DNA of 63,782 nucleotides from Candidatus Woesearchaeota archaeon (GCA_016180065.1 JACPBY010000003.1:1-63782); one strand, 5' to 3'. Shown: positions 24,510 through 33,641, counted from the first letter of the stretch. Notes: generated by a model from the letters alone, not told the origin. Numbers and translations: made by a program.

Positions 24510-25193
24510 ATGAAACTCCTTTTTATCGAGACCAAGGCGAATGTGGATGTCGAACTGCCGAAAGAAGCTGTTGCGAGGCTGCCAAAGCGGCTCTGCCTGG
24601 CTGCCAGCGTGCAGTTCGTTGACAAGCTTCCAAAGCTGCTGCAGCAGCTGGGAAAAAGCGGCAAAAAAGTTTCGCTGCTGAAGGCAAGGCACTCAAAATA
24701 CCCTGGGCAGCTTCTGGGCTGCGGCTACAATAAACTGGAGTTTGATGAGGCGAATACTGACGCTTTTCTTTATGCCGGCGACGGCCTTTTTCATCCTGAA
24801 GCACTGCTGCTTGGCTCTGACAAGCCAGTCTTCTGCTACGACCCTTTCAGGAAGCAACTGAAAAAGCTCGGAAGGGAATGGGCTGAAAAGATTAAAAGGC
24901 GGCAAAAGGCTGCGCTGCTCGCATTCCTGCATTCGGACAGGATTGGCGTTGTTGTTACCGTAAAGCCCGGCCAAATGGGAACGCAGGCAATGCTTAAAGA
25001 TGTTTTTTCGCTTCAGCAGAAATTTCCTGAAAAAAAATTTTATTACCTCATTTCAGACAATATAGATTTTCAGCAGCTTGAGAACTTCACGTTCGTCCAG
25101 TGCTTTGTCAACGCGGCATGCCACAGGATGATAGACGAGTATGCGAAGTTTCCGAGGCCTGTGATTAATGTTGGGGAAGTGCTGAAGCTTTAA
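24510..25193 (+). CDS. dph2: Diphthamide synthase Dph2 homologue lacking domain 1
   Basis: The 227-residue protein matches the second and third domains of archaeal Dph2, which transfers the 3-amino-3-carboxypropyl group to a histidine of EF-2. Central cysteine C71 in YPGQLLGC and C-terminal C204 in VNAACHRMIDEY are present. The N-terminal domain with the GACD-type cysteine is absent, and the length is two thirds of the usual 330-340 residues. C29 is the only other Cys that could complete the [4Fe-4S] site. ATG 24510 follows TTTTTTATA by about 25 bases (leaderless); the frame stays open upstream into the tRNA but that is not translated. EF-2 in this window keeps the target His. Confidence 0.82.
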   Translation: MKLLFIETKANVDVELPKEAVARLPKRLCLAASVQFVDKLPKLLQQLGKSGKKVSLLKARHSKYPGQLLGCGYNKLEFDEANTDAFLYAGDGLFHPEALLLGSDKPVFCYDPFRKQLKKLGREWAEKIKRRQKAALLAFLHSDRIGVVVTVKPGQMGTQAMLKDVFSLQQKFPEKKFYYLISDNIDFQQLENFTFVQCFVNAACHRMIDEYAKFPRPVINVGEVLKL

Positions 25194-26161
25194 GCCCTGA
25201 AATTCTGAAGCTCGCCTGCGCCCAAAACGGCTGCCATAATCGCTGTTCCAAAGCTGCTCCCTGCAGTTGCTGACTGCTCAGCCAGCAGTGTGCCAAGGCC
25301 GAACAGCGGTTTCTTCTCGTAAGTCACATAGCTGATTTCTGTAAGGTTCGTTTGCTTCTTCAGCCACTCCTCAGCCTCTTTTTTGCCGCCAAGCTCGTCA
25401 ACAAGGCCAAGCTCTTTGGCTTCCGAGCCCAGGAACACAAGGGCTGTTGAGATTTTCGCAACAGCATCATCATCAGTCAGTTTGCGGTTTTCCTTAACAG
25501 TTTCAAGGAAGTAGCCCTGCATCTTTGCAAGAGCATCCTGCAATATTGCCTTTTCCTCCTTGGTGAGGTTCCTGAACGGGGTGCCAATGTCCTTGCGCTC
25601 CCCGGCAACCAGCCTTTCGTAGCCGACGCCGTATTTTTCCAACAGGCCGGAGAACTCAAGATAGGATGCCGTTACGCCAACGCTGCCTGTTATGGAAACA
25701 GGGCTTGAGACGATGTAGTCAGAGGCGCTTGCCACCCAGTAGGCGCCGGAAGCCCCAACTTCCCGAATGAGTGCAACAGTTGGCTTTTTCGCGCCCTTTA
25801 CAGCCTTCATTATTTCCTCGCTGGCGACAGGGGCGCCTCCTGGTGAGTTTATCTCAAGAAGTATGCCTTTCACCGCCGAATCTTTTTCTGCAGCATCAAC
25901 CATCCCGATGATTTTGTCGGGGCTTGCCGCCCTGCCAATAAGTAAGTCGTCGCCGCTGGCTATTGTGCCGGAAATCTTTATCAGGGCAATGCTGCCTTGG
26001 CCGATTTCCAGCCTCGAAACACTCAGGACCATCGCAACCAGCAAAGCAAAGGCAAAAACAGCTCCGGCAGCGAGAAGCCACCACTTCAGGCTGCCGGATT
26101 TCCTATTGGGAGATGCTATGAAAATCTTTCTGCCAACTCCGAATGCCTCAGTTGCTGCCAT
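25190..26161 (-). CDS. sppA: Signal peptide peptidase SppA-type protease (S49)
   Basis: The 323-residue protein has one N-terminal membrane segment (about residues 27-48) and a single S49 domain. The nucleophile is Ser138 in REVGASGAYWVAS and the general base is Lys190 in GERKDIGTPF. ILLEINSPGGAP and SPVSITGSVGV are the conserved serine-peptidase blocks. It degrades cleaved signal peptides in the membrane. Start at ATG 26161: the reverse-strand TATA element lies in the shared A+T-rich gap (26195-26205) with aIF1A, so the two genes diverge from one small promoter region. Archaeal SppA is typically half the length of E. coli SppA, as here. Confidence 0.93.
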   Translation of the reverse strand: MAATEAFGVGRKIFIASPNRKSGSLKWWLLAAGAVFAFALLVAMVLSVSRLEIGQGSIALIKISGTIASGDDLLIGRAASPDKIIGMVDAAEKDSAVKGILLEINSPGGAPVASEEIMKAVKGAKKPTVALIREVGASGAYWVASASDYIVSSPVSITGSVGVTASYLEFSGLLEKYGVGYERLVAGERKDIGTPFRNLTKEEKAILQDALAKMQGYFLETVKENRKLTDDDAVAKISTALVFLGSEAKELGLVDELGGKKEAEEWLKKQTNLTEISYVTYEKKPLFGLGTLLAEQSATAGSSFGTAIMAAVLGAGELQNFRA

Positions 26162-26196
26162 AGATTGACTGAGCAAGGCAATTCCCTATAAAAACA

Positions 26197-26205
26197 TTTA
26201 TATAA
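26197..26205 (+). promoter_or_regulatory. TATA element for aIF1A (leaderless)
   Basis: TTTATATAA lies 22 bases before ATG 26227, typical for leaderless transcripts. The overlapping reverse-strand TTATATAAATG would serve sppA, so it is a bidirectional promoter region. Confidence 0.5.
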
Positions 26206-26226
26206 CAAGCCAGGGATGTGAAAGGC

Positions 26227-26571
26227 ATGAGTGTAAAGAAAGCGCAGGAGGAAAGGCAGGAGTACCTTGCCGAGGAAATCAGGAGGATAAAGCTGCCAAG
26301 AGGAAGGCAGGTTTTTGGCATGGTTGAGCAGCTTCTCGGCGGCACAAGGATGAGGGTCAAGTGCTTTGATGGCAAGCTGCGCGTCTGCAGGGTTCCCGGA
26401 AGGTTCAAAAGGATGCTTTGGATAAGGGAAGGCGATACAATCCTTGTTGAGCCGTGGGAGCTGTCAGGCGATGACAGGGGTGATGCAATGTACAAGTACA
26501 GCAAGGCCCAGCTCCAATACCTGAGAAACAAAGGCATGCTCAAAGAAGCGCAGGCGTTCCAGGAATTTTGA
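26227..26571 (+). CDS. eif1a: Translation initiation factor aIF1A
   Basis: The 114-residue factor contains the S1-like OB fold: LPRGRQVFGMVEQLLGG, MRVKCFDGKLRVCRVPG, WIREGDTILVEPW, followed by a charged helix and the CxLRRKGL-like end (LQYLRNKGM). aIF1A helps the small ribosomal subunit scan and place the initiator tRNA. Start at ATG 26227, chosen by TATA spacing; the in-frame GTG at 26218 would lie upstream of the transcript start. Confidence 0.95.
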   Translation: MSVKKAQEERQEYLAEEIRRIKLPRGRQVFGMVEQLLGGTRMRVKCFDGKLRVCRVPGRFKRMLWIREGDTILVEPWELSGDDRGDAMYKYSKAQLQYLRNKGMLKEAQAFQEF

Positions 26572-26664
26572 TTCGGCATTCTCACCAGCAACAAGACAAG
26601 TAACTACTTTAAAATAGATAACAAATCAAAAAATTTATATAGTTGCCTGCTGCGGGCACTATGT

Positions 26665-27165
26665 ATGGCGTTTTCAGACCACACAGTTGTCAGCGCACTC
26701 GCGCTCATCACATTTCTTGCAGGCATCCTGGCTTCTGTAAGGGGAGGATTCACTTACCCGCTGGAGCTTTTCATCCTTGCACTGCTTGGGCTGCTCCTTA
26801 TAATCTCATTCATGGTGCCAGGCAAAGACGCGGCATCTTCGCTGCTGCAGGCTATTTTTTTCACGGCAGCCATTGCAAACACGCTTTACCTGTATAGCGT
26901 GGCCGGCTACCTCAGCCCCGCAAGGCTTGGCGCAATCAGCGTAGCAGTAATCGGGCTTCTGATGGCAGGCGCTGGCCTGATGATGCAGCCGGTTCCGGCG
27001 GCGCTTAGGTCTGAGGTGAAAAAACTCATTGCTGCCGAGAAAAAGCTCACAGAAGCTAAGCAAAGGCTGGAAAGGGTAAATGCAGAAAAGCCAAAAGCCG
27101 CAAAGCACCTCAAAAGGCGTAATCCAAAAGCCAGGATACGCGGAAAAGGCAGCAAGCGGCTTTGA
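26665..27165 (+). CDS. Membrane protein with coiled-coil tail
   Basis: The 166-residue protein has four predicted membrane segments in residues 8-106 (for example ALALITFLAGILAS, LFILALLGLLLIISFM, and VAVIGLLMAGAGLMM), then a basic coiled coil (KKLIAAEKKLTEAKQRLERVN) and a Lys/Arg-rich end. ATG 26665 sits about 25 bases after TTTATATAG (26634-26642). No family is recognised; the tail could bind nucleic acid or ribosomes near the membrane (inference). Confidence 0.65.
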   Translation: MAFSDHTVVSALALITFLAGILASVRGGFTYPLELFILALLGLLLIISFMVPGKDAASSLLQAIFFTAAIANTLYLYSVAGYLSPARLGAISVAVIGLLMAGAGLMMQPVPAALRSEVKKLIAAEKKLTEAKQRLERVNAEKPKAAKHLKRRNPKARIRGKGSKRL

Positions 27166-27175
27166 CTTCATTGAC

Positions 27176-27784
27176 TTAGCGCTTTCGCTTCTTTCTTTTC
27201 AGCTTTAATTTGTTCTTTTGTTTTGCTGCATGGCCTTTTTGCTCACTGCGGCTCGCAAAAAACCTTACTAAGAGCTCAGTGAATATGAGCGCAGCTCCGG
27301 TGAAAAGGAACACGTCAGCCAGATTGAACGCGCCAGGCCAATTCGGCAAGGCAGGGAAATAAATAAAGTCCGTCACAGCTCCCCTCACCAGCCTGTCAAC
27401 CGTGTTGCCAAGAAGGCCTGCTGCCATCAGGACTATGCCCAGCCTCTGAAGCCTCTGCTTAAGGCCTATATAAGCCACAAACAAAATTGCTGCTACCGGC
27501 ACTGAAAGCACTGCTATGAACGGTGAGCTGCCCTTGAGCATGCCCCATGCCATGCCTGTGTTTGCGCCCTGAACAACCTGAAGAAAGCCGGGCAGCACGT
27601 CCATGCACCGCGACTGCGCAACAGAGCTTCTCGCAATTGCCTTTGTTAACTGGTCTAAGGCTGCAAGCAGAGCTATGGCTGTGCCCGGGATAATGAAAGC
27701 GGATGCTTTAAAATTCCACCAACCCTGAACTGGCGGAATTTTGGGTTTCGATGACTGGCGAAATTTATCAGCGTTTGCTGCCAT
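27176..27784 (-). CDS. lspA: Lipoprotein signal peptidase LspA homologue
   Basis: The 202-residue membrane protein has the LspA motifs in order: LDQLTKAIA, NTGMAWG, LLGNTVDRLVRGAVTDFI with catalytic Asp130, and AFNLADVFLF with catalytic Asp157. It has four membrane helices and a very basic C-terminus (KLKLKRKKRKR). LspA cleaves prolipoproteins before the lipidated Cys; the family is bacterial and almost unknown in archaea. Start at ATG 27784; an upstream TTG is less likely. A lipobox protein is encoded at 45348-45971 in this window. Confidence 0.9.
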   Translation of the reverse strand: MAANADKFRQSSKPKIPPVQGWWNFKASAFIIPGTAIALLAALDQLTKAIARSSVAQSRCMDVLPGFLQVVQGANTGMAWGMLKGSSPFIAVLSVPVAAILFVAYIGLKQRLQRLGIVLMAAGLLGNTVDRLVRGAVTDFIYFPALPNWPGAFNLADVFLFTGAALIFTELLVRFFASRSEQKGHAAKQKNKLKLKRKKRKR

Positions 27785-27815
27785 TTGTTTCAACTGCTGT
27801 TTTCAAATTCTGCCA

Positions 27816-28229
27816 TTACCAGCCTCCCCGTTTTTTGAAGTCCTGCTCAACCTGCATATATCTCTCAACAGCAGCGAGCCGCTGGTTAAGGGCCTCAAGG
27901 GCAGACCTTATGGCATCAAGCTTTGCAGAGACCACTTCCATCTGGCTTGCCTGGAATGACTCCATCTGCGGAGGCTGTGCCTGCTGCGGCATTCCCATGC
28001 CTCCTCCGAACCCGAAAGGCTGCTGTGCATATTGCTGTTGTTGAGGCATTCCCCCCATGCCCTGCTGCCCAAACTGAGCGCCCTGTGCTCCGGGAGTTGC
28101 GCCAAGGCCCATGTCCAAGCCACCCATTCCCTGCTGGCCAGGCATGCCAAAACCCAGGTCATCTTTAATGCCAAGCTCGTCTTTCCTTCTCCACGGAAGA
28201 ACCTTGCCTAACATGCCAAAAACACCCAT
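27816..28229 (-). CDS. Gly/Gln/Met-rich protein with coiled-coil end
   Basis: The 137-residue protein has a short basic N-terminus (LGKVLPWRRKDELG), a long low-complexity middle (about 28-90) rich in Gly, Met and Gln (GQQGMGGMPQQQQ), and a C-terminal coiled coil (VVSAKLDAIRSALEALNQRL). The composition suggests an aggregation-prone or intrinsically disordered protein. It starts 4 bases after the stop of the 1048-residue surface protein, so the two are probably co-transcribed. No family assigned. Confidence 0.6.
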   Translation of the reverse strand: MGVFGMLGKVLPWRRKDELGIKDDLGFGMPGQQGMGGLDMGLGATPGAQGAQFGQQGMGGMPQQQQYAQQPFGFGGGMGMPQQAQPPQMESFQASQMEVVSAKLDAIRSALEALNQRLAAVERYMQVEQDFKKRGGW

Positions 28230-28232
28230 AGT

Positions 28233-31200
28233 TCAACCACCTCTTTTCCAATTCAGAATGCTCATCACAGCATTAAGCATGCTGCCGAGCATGCCACGCT
28301 TTTCTGCTTTTTTGCCCTCTGTTTCAGGGCGTTTCTGCTCCTCGGGTTCCTTGATGCCAATGAGCACGAATTCAGGCTGCCCTGAAACTGCCGTAAGCTG
28401 CTGCCCGTTGTATGCATATGCCGCAGCAGCCTCTTTCCCGGTTGTTTCATCAGCCAGGGCATCATAGCTGACATTCTTCTGCTCGCCGGGCATAAGCAGG
28501 ACAGTGAAGCTTTTTTGCTGGTCTATTACAATGACCTCAAGCTCCCTGTCATGGAGGCTCTTCGCCCCTATTGTCACCTTCACCTTGCCGTTCTTTGTTG
28601 CGTTGGCAGGGCTTATTTCCTTTTTAAGCGATATGAGCTTCTTTTCCTCAATGTCTATCACCGGCAAATTTGAGGCAACGCTGTAAAGCAGGCTATCATA
28701 GCTGTAAGCAGCTGATGCAGAATCCAAGCTTTGGCGGCCTGTGGTTTTTGTCATTTGCTCATAAGTTATGTTGGCCTGGCCATTGGCAGGGATTTCCTGC
28801 AACGCCCAGCTCTTACCATCATCGTTTACTGTTATGTTTGTAACAGGCTTTTGCGCCCGGTTCACAAGCGTTAGCGTTACCGTATAAGGCTCAACGTTGC
28901 TGGCTTTTTGAGGGACGATTTTTTCCACGCCCAAAACAGGGTTGTCAAGAATTTCAACCAACACTGCATTTGATGCGGTCCTGTAGGTCTCAGAGCCGTG
29001 CTTATAGGTAGCTTTTGCCTGCCGCAGTTCTGCTTTTCCCTGAGAGGGTATCTTCAAAGCGGTGTTATGGGTATACGTTGCATCAACTGGAACGGCAACG
29101 CTGAACTTGCTGCCTTCATCCTCCACAAGCACCTCTGCATCCTCAGAGCCGATGTTCCTTATTTTCAGCTGAACTTCAAAAAAGTCTGTGTTGTTGGCTT
29201 TTTGCGGTGCAACCTTGTCAACAATTACAGCCGGGCCCTTTGCGTAGTTCTCTTTTATTGACAGGCCTGTCTCAGTCCCATTAACCACATATTCATCCCC
29301 ATAGATATTCTCATACCTTATTGACGCCTTTGCAAGCCCGGCAGAACCGGAAAGCTTTGGCCTTCTCTTATCGAGATTTGCAACAAAAATCACTTCTTCC
29401 GGGTTAAGCAAAGGTATTGTTGTGTTCTCCTCAGCCCCAACAAGGTCAAACTCGTAGTCAAGCGGGATTTTCAGCACTATGTTCCTTGCTGCCTTATCCT
29501 TTGCCGTGTTCGTTATCTTGTATTTTACATCAAACAATTCCCCTGCGTATATGTCTGTGTCATCTATTACCCTGACCACGCTGAGCGGCAAGCTTTCAGG
29601 CTCTATCGTAATGGCAGTTACCTCTGTTTTTTCATAATCCTTGGGGTCATTATAAGAGTCAGAGCTGTATCTGTCAGAATATTTCATGGTTGAGTTCACA
29701 TATAAGGTAATTCGCTGCTGGTTGTGCGCTGGTGCCTTTGCCTTGAAGGAGTATGCCTGCCCGGTTCCCTTGCTTTTAACATCTATCGCGGCATGGCTCT
29801 TGCCAGTTACAATCAGCCCTTCAGAAATGTTTTCTTCAACATAGACGCTCTTTATTGTTGCCAGGCGCGAGTTTTTCACGCTGACCGTAACTTCAGCCTC
29901 CTCGCCGGGCTTGAGCGAGAGCTTTGACACTGCCTTGAGCAGTTCCACCTGCTGTGTTTGCACAACCGTGCTTGTGTCCTTGAACGCTGCTGAAAAGTTA
30001 TCGCCAAACTCTGTAAAATAGGTGACATTTGATGTGATGATATACCCTGTGCTCTTGTTAACCTGGGGAGCATAAAAATACTTGTCTGCCAGAAGAATCT
30101 GCTGTTGCGGAGCAACCGTGCCAAAAAAGGCGTCTGGCAGGTAGAGAAGGTCCGTGCTTATGTTAACTGTAACGTTTCGAAGCTCAGTATAAGGGTTCAG
30201 GTTTTGCAGCCACACCTTTGCCTTTTTGGCCTGATTTGACTCTATCGATGCCTCTTTAAGGGAAGTCCTTACGATTACGCCTTTGTTTGACACCGAAATG
30301 CTTTGTTTACGCTCGGGAACATGCTTCATGGCGCTTTCAGCACCTTCGCTCTTTGGCCTGTAACTGGCATTTACCCTTATGCTGGAATGGCCGGCCTTTA
30401 CGCCCCTGAACTCAAAAAACCAGTCCCTTGAAACATTAATCCGGACATTTGAAAGGTTTGAGGCGTTTGTTGTCCTGTTCGTCACAACAGGAATTTCAAC
30501 AGGCCATATGTAACTGAGTGGGGAAATCCTGCTTACGCCGTATGGCATGGAAACCACCTTAAGGCCAGGGTCAAATATCACCTGAACCGCTGCAACAGCG
30601 TTTTCAGGAAGCCTGTTGGTCAGGTTTATGGTAAGGTTGCTCTTCTCACCAATAATGATGTCATTATCGCCAATTGCCGTTGAGAGAATAAGCGGGGCGC
30701 TGGTGGACAGGGATGCCGCTGAGCTGTAAGCCTTCTTAATCCTCAGCCCATCAAAATATGACAGAGACGCAACAAGCGAGCCATCAAAAATTTCTTTGGC
30801 CTTAACGCGGTAAGAGAAAGTTACCTCCTGCCCTTCGTCCAGCTTGCCTTTCCATAAAGCCAGGCCAGGCTGAAGCGTGATTCCATCTGCATCAGTCATC
30901 TCAAATTCCCCGGGCAGCCTTTCCTCAAAGGTTATGTTCCTTGCAATGCCTCCTGTGTTTTTCAGCTTTACAGTGAAAACAGCCTCATCCCCGACCAAAA
31001 ACTCTGATTTTGAAACCTCCCGGGTTATGGTCATTGCCGGCGCCAGCGAAATGCCCCGCACCCTTATCTTGTAAGCCCTTTCATCAATATTGTAGGCTAT
31101 GTTATCAAGGCAAATCCGGGCAATGCCTGTCGATTCACAGCTGTTGTTCTTGATAAACAGGCTGCCTTTGCCATAATCAGCAAGAATCTCATTGTTCCTT

Positions 31201-31379
31201 GAGCTAAGGTAGATTGTGAACGAATCATCCTCAACAGTTATAGTCTGCCCTGAAAGAACAGTAGTGTCAACAGCAGTGGTCAGGGCAGAAACAACATCAG
31301 CATCGGCAAACATTACAATCATCACAGCTGCAACAGCAATAACTGCAGCAAGCAAACATCTTCTTAGCGTGAAAAACAC
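28233..31379 (-). CDS. Large secreted surface protein with DUF11/CARDB-like repeats
   Basis: The 1048-residue protein starts with a hydrophobic signal anchor (LLAAVIAVAAVMIVMFAD). The rest is a series of beta-sandwich units with N-glycosylation-type Asn-X-Thr/Ser sites: KSEFLVGDEAVFTVKLKNTG, RLPGEFEMTD, LKPGEEAEVTVSVKN and IVPQKASNVEPYTVTL are typical of DUF11/CARDB (COG1470-like) domains. The last 100 residues form a basic tail (EEQKRPETEGKKAEK). There is no C-terminal membrane helix or PGF signal. It is likely an S-layer-associated or cell-surface protein. The gene start is ATG 31379; it sits upstream of the Gly/Gln-rich gene. Confidence 0.75.
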   Translation of the reverse strand: MFFTLRRCLLAAVIAVAAVMIVMFADADVVSALTTAVDTTVLSGQTITVEDDSFTIYLSSRNNEILADYGKGSLFIKNNSCESTGIARICLDNIAYNIDERAYKIRVRGISLAPAMTITREVSKSEFLVGDEAVFTVKLKNTGGIARNITFEERLPGEFEMTDADGITLQPGLALWKGKLDEGQEVTFSYRVKAKEIFDGSLVASLSYFDGLRIKKAYSSAASLSTSAPLILSTAIGDNDIIIGEKSNLTINLTNRLPENAVAAVQVIFDPGLKVVSMPYGVSRISPLSYIWPVEIPVVTNRTTNASNLSNVRINVSRDWFFEFRGVKAGHSSIRVNASYRPKSEGAESAMKHVPERKQSISVSNKGVIVRTSLKEASIESNQAKKAKVWLQNLNPYTELRNVTVNISTDLLYLPDAFFGTVAPQQQILLADKYFYAPQVNKSTGYIITSNVTYFTEFGDNFSAAFKDTSTVVQTQQVELLKAVSKLSLKPGEEAEVTVSVKNSRLATIKSVYVEENISEGLIVTGKSHAAIDVKSKGTGQAYSFKAKAPAHNQQRITLYVNSTMKYSDRYSSDSYNDPKDYEKTEVTAITIEPESLPLSVVRVIDDTDIYAGELFDVKYKITNTAKDKAARNIVLKIPLDYEFDLVGAEENTTIPLLNPEEVIFVANLDKRRPKLSGSAGLAKASIRYENIYGDEYVVNGTETGLSIKENYAKGPAVIVDKVAPQKANNTDFFEVQLKIRNIGSEDAEVLVEDEGSKFSVAVPVDATYTHNTALKIPSQGKAELRQAKATYKHGSETYRTASNAVLVEILDNPVLGVEKIVPQKASNVEPYTVTLTLVNRAQKPVTNITVNDDGKSWALQEIPANGQANITYEQMTKTTGRQSLDSASAAYSYDSLLYSVASNLPVIDIEEKKLISLKKEISPANATKNGKVKVTIGAKSLHDRELEVIVIDQQKSFTVLLMPGEQKNVSYDALADETTGKEAAAAYAYNGQQLTAVSGQPEFVLIGIKEPEEQKRPETEGKKAEKRGMLGSMLNAVMSILNWKRGG

Positions 31380-31411
31380 CTCTTTTTAACCCGTATCATA
31401 CACCCATTGCC

Positions 31412-32137
31412 CTAACCTGCAACTACTCCAGCTTTCCCCAGGGTTGAATTGCCTGCTTTCTGCATCGCAATGCCAGCAGCCTTCCTGAAAATTGAAAGGG
31501 GAACAAGCTTTATGGCCTTAAACACCAAAGTCTCAGGATAAACAACAACATTGCCTGCCTTGTACTCTGAAATTATGAACATCGGGTCATTGGAAACCTT
31601 CATGGCAAGCAGAGCTGCCAGAATCATCGCCCTTTCCTCCCCCTTGCTGCTCTCCACCTGAGCAAGGACATCCTCCCTGCTCACTACATCCTCATCATCC
31701 TGCAGGCTTTCAGGCACAGAGCTTATTACAGCCCCTTCCTTTACGGCAATCAGCTTATAGGCCGTGCCAAGGATTGAGGCATAGTCTTTTTTGGCAAACA
31801 GGGCGCTCACCCTTCCGAGCTCTGCCGCATCCAGGACTTCCACGTTAGCCATGCCACTCCCTTTTTCCTGCTGGCTTTGCGTTCCCCTGACCAAAATTCC
31901 AGCAACCACCCCTGCCTGCTCATCGTTGGAAATCAGCAGCAGGTTGTCCTGTGCCTGAAAATTGTTCTTAAGGTCAAGCGCGTCCTTGATGACAAACACG
32001 CCGAAAACAGCAGCAACCACGGTAAGCACAGCATTCACAAGCAATATTGCCTGAAGAAGCCCTTTTGCGACCTTGAAGATTATTATCGCTGAAACAACAG
32101 CTACTGCTATAACCACAAGCAAAGCAATGTCCGGCAT
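31412..32137 (-). CDS. Membrane-anchored hypothetical protein
   Basis: The 241-residue protein starts at ATG 32137 (GAGGGTAAAG upstream) and has two N-terminal membrane segments (ALLVVIAVAVVSAIIIF and LLQAILLVNAVLTVVAAVFGVFV). The soluble remainder has a mixed alpha/beta pattern (DNLLLISNDEQAGVVAGILV, VEVLDAAELGRVSALF). No family recognised. It precedes the surface-protein genes on the same strand, 32 bases upstream of the large surface protein's start, and may be an accessory of surface assembly. Confidence 0.6.
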   Translation of the reverse strand: MPDIALLVVIAVAVVSAIIIFKVAKGLLQAILLVNAVLTVVAAVFGVFVIKDALDLKNNFQAQDNLLLISNDEQAGVVAGILVRGTQSQQEKGSGMANVEVLDAAELGRVSALFAKKDYASILGTAYKLIAVKEGAVISSVPESLQDDEDVVSREDVLAQVESSKGEERAMILAALLAMKVSNDPMFIISEYKAGNVVVYPETLVFKAIKLVPLSIFRKAAGIAMQKAGNSTLGKAGVVAG

Positions 32138-32195
32138 CTTTACCCTCTTTTTCCTTCGCTGTATCCTGCTGCGGCTTATATAAATATTGCTGTTT

Positions 32196-32894
32196 TTAAA
32201 TTGTTTTAGCATGTTTTTCTGCTGTTTTTCCGCAGCGGCAAAACAAAAGCAAAGGACAGTGGCTGCAGCCAGGCTCGTTCTTCAGGCAAATGCGCTTCCC
32301 AAGCTCAACCAGCAAAGCGTGGAACTGGTTGAAAACAGCAGCAGTCTGCATCCTTTCAGGCAGGGCTGCAACGATAAGCTGCTGCAGCTCGCCATAGCTA
32401 ATGCTTTCGTTGCAAATGCCGAGCCTTGAGAAGATGCGTTTGGCATAAGAGTCAACAACAAAAACCGGCTTGTTGGCAGCGTACAGCAGGATTGAATCAG
32501 CGGTTTCAGGCCCGATGCCTTTCATGTTCAGCAGTTCCTCCCTTAATTCCGCCGTTTCCTTGCGCAGCAGCACCTTAACATCGCTGCCGTAATCGCTGCA
32601 AATGCGCCTTGCGAATAACTGAAGCCGCTCAGCCTTCTGGTTGTAGTAACCCGATGGGCGTATCAATGCAGCAACCTTCTCTCTTCCCGCAGCTGCCAGG
32701 CTCTGAAAATCAACCATCCCTGTGGCAGCCAAATTAGAAATTGCCTTCTCAACATTCCTCCAAGCGGTGTTCTGGGTCAGGATGGCACCGATAATGATCT
32801 CGGTTTCCTTTGCAGCTGTTGTTGTGGGCCACCAGCGCTGAATGCCAAAACGCTTGTGCAGGCGGGAATATGCTGATTGGATTGCGCTTGCCAC
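32196..32894 (-). CDS. HhH-GPD DNA glycosylase, endonuclease III-related (COG2231/MagIII-like)
   Basis: The 232-residue protein has a helix-hairpin-helix (LLNMKGIGPETADSILLYA) and catalytic Asp in FVVDSYAKRIFSRLG, plus the four-Cys iron-sulphur loop CLKNEPGCSHCPLLLFC near residues 205-221. In endonuclease III a Lys follows the GVG motif; here it is Glu (GPETA), which marks the COG2231/MagIII-type branch that excises alkylated bases with no lyase activity. It would act in base-excision repair. The end overlaps no neighbour; the gene reads away from the 32137 unit. Confidence 0.85.
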   Translation of the reverse strand: MASAIQSAYSRLHKRFGIQRWWPTTTAAKETEIIIGAILTQNTAWRNVEKAISNLAATGMVDFQSLAAAGREKVAALIRPSGYYNQKAERLQLFARRICSDYGSDVKVLLRKETAELREELLNMKGIGPETADSILLYAANKPVFVVDSYAKRIFSRLGICNESISYGELQQLIVAALPERMQTAAVFNQFHALLVELGKRICLKNEPGCSHCPLLLFCRCGKTAEKHAKTI

Positions 32895-32938
32895 GGCTGA
32901 GAAAAAATATTGAATGTATTTATTTGTTGCGGAGCTAG

Positions 32939-33562
32939 CTAGCGTTGCGCAAGGCTGAGCAGCCTTTCCCCTTCTGCAAATTTGCCGGAGAAATAGCTGA
33001 AAACAGCCTCGTCCAAGCCGCGAGAATGCTTCCCGGCAGGCGAAGAACTGTCCTTCGCACCAGTGTCCTGGAGGCTGTATCCAAAAGCGGCCATGAATTG
33101 CAAAGCAACACTCTGAGGCAGCTCCTTCAGGCGCTGCTGCAGGCTGCCTTTCAGAGTAGCATAAGAGCTGGCATTTGCAGAGTCCAGGTGCCTTAACAGG
33201 GCAATAGCAGACCTCCTCCCAGGTGTGCTTGCAAAAGCAGGCCTATGCACTGCGCTCACAACCTCCCAGAAGTTTTTCCGGCCCATTGCCGCCTGCCAAA
33301 GCATGTTGTCCCTCCTCGTCAACCCTGCACCAGCATAAAGAGCCAATATTTCAGCAGGGTTCATTGCCAGAAGCATTTCATGAGGAACCTGCACCTCTCT
33401 GTCAAGACTGCGGATGCCTTGGTAAACCTGCCCCAGGAACCATTTTCCGTTTTCGGCAGTTTGCATTACCCTGCCCAGGTCATACAGATTCAGGCCGTAA
33501 TCGTGCCTGTGCTGAAGCCATTCCGGCAGCTTTCCCCCAAAAAATTCCATCCTCTGCTGCAT
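32939..33562 (-). CDS. Hypothetical protein
   Basis: The 207-residue protein is unrecognised. It is largely helical with short hydrophobic segments (EMLLAMNPAEILALYAGAG, FWEVVSAVHRPAF, SVALQFMAAFGYSL) and a charged C-terminus. No signal peptide or catalytic motif is visible. It lies between the glycosylase and rps8e on the minus strand, with its own short gap; an A+T-rich stretch (33563-33635) upstream may hold its promoter. Confidence 0.55.
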   Translation of the reverse strand: MQQRMEFFGGKLPEWLQHRHDYGLNLYDLGRVMQTAENGKWFLGQVYQGIRSLDREVQVPHEMLLAMNPAEILALYAGAGLTRRDNMLWQAAMGRKNFWEVVSAVHRPAFASTPGRRSAIALLRHLDSANASSYATLKGSLQQRLKELPQSVALQFMAAFGYSLQDTGAKDSSSPAGKHSRGLDEAVFSYFSGKFAEGERLLSLAQR

Positions 33563-33641
33563 GGCCCTGGCTAAACAGGAGCCTTTTATAAATCTTTCTA
33601 TTCTTAGTCACTAAGAAGTAATTAAATGGTTGTGTTCGGGA

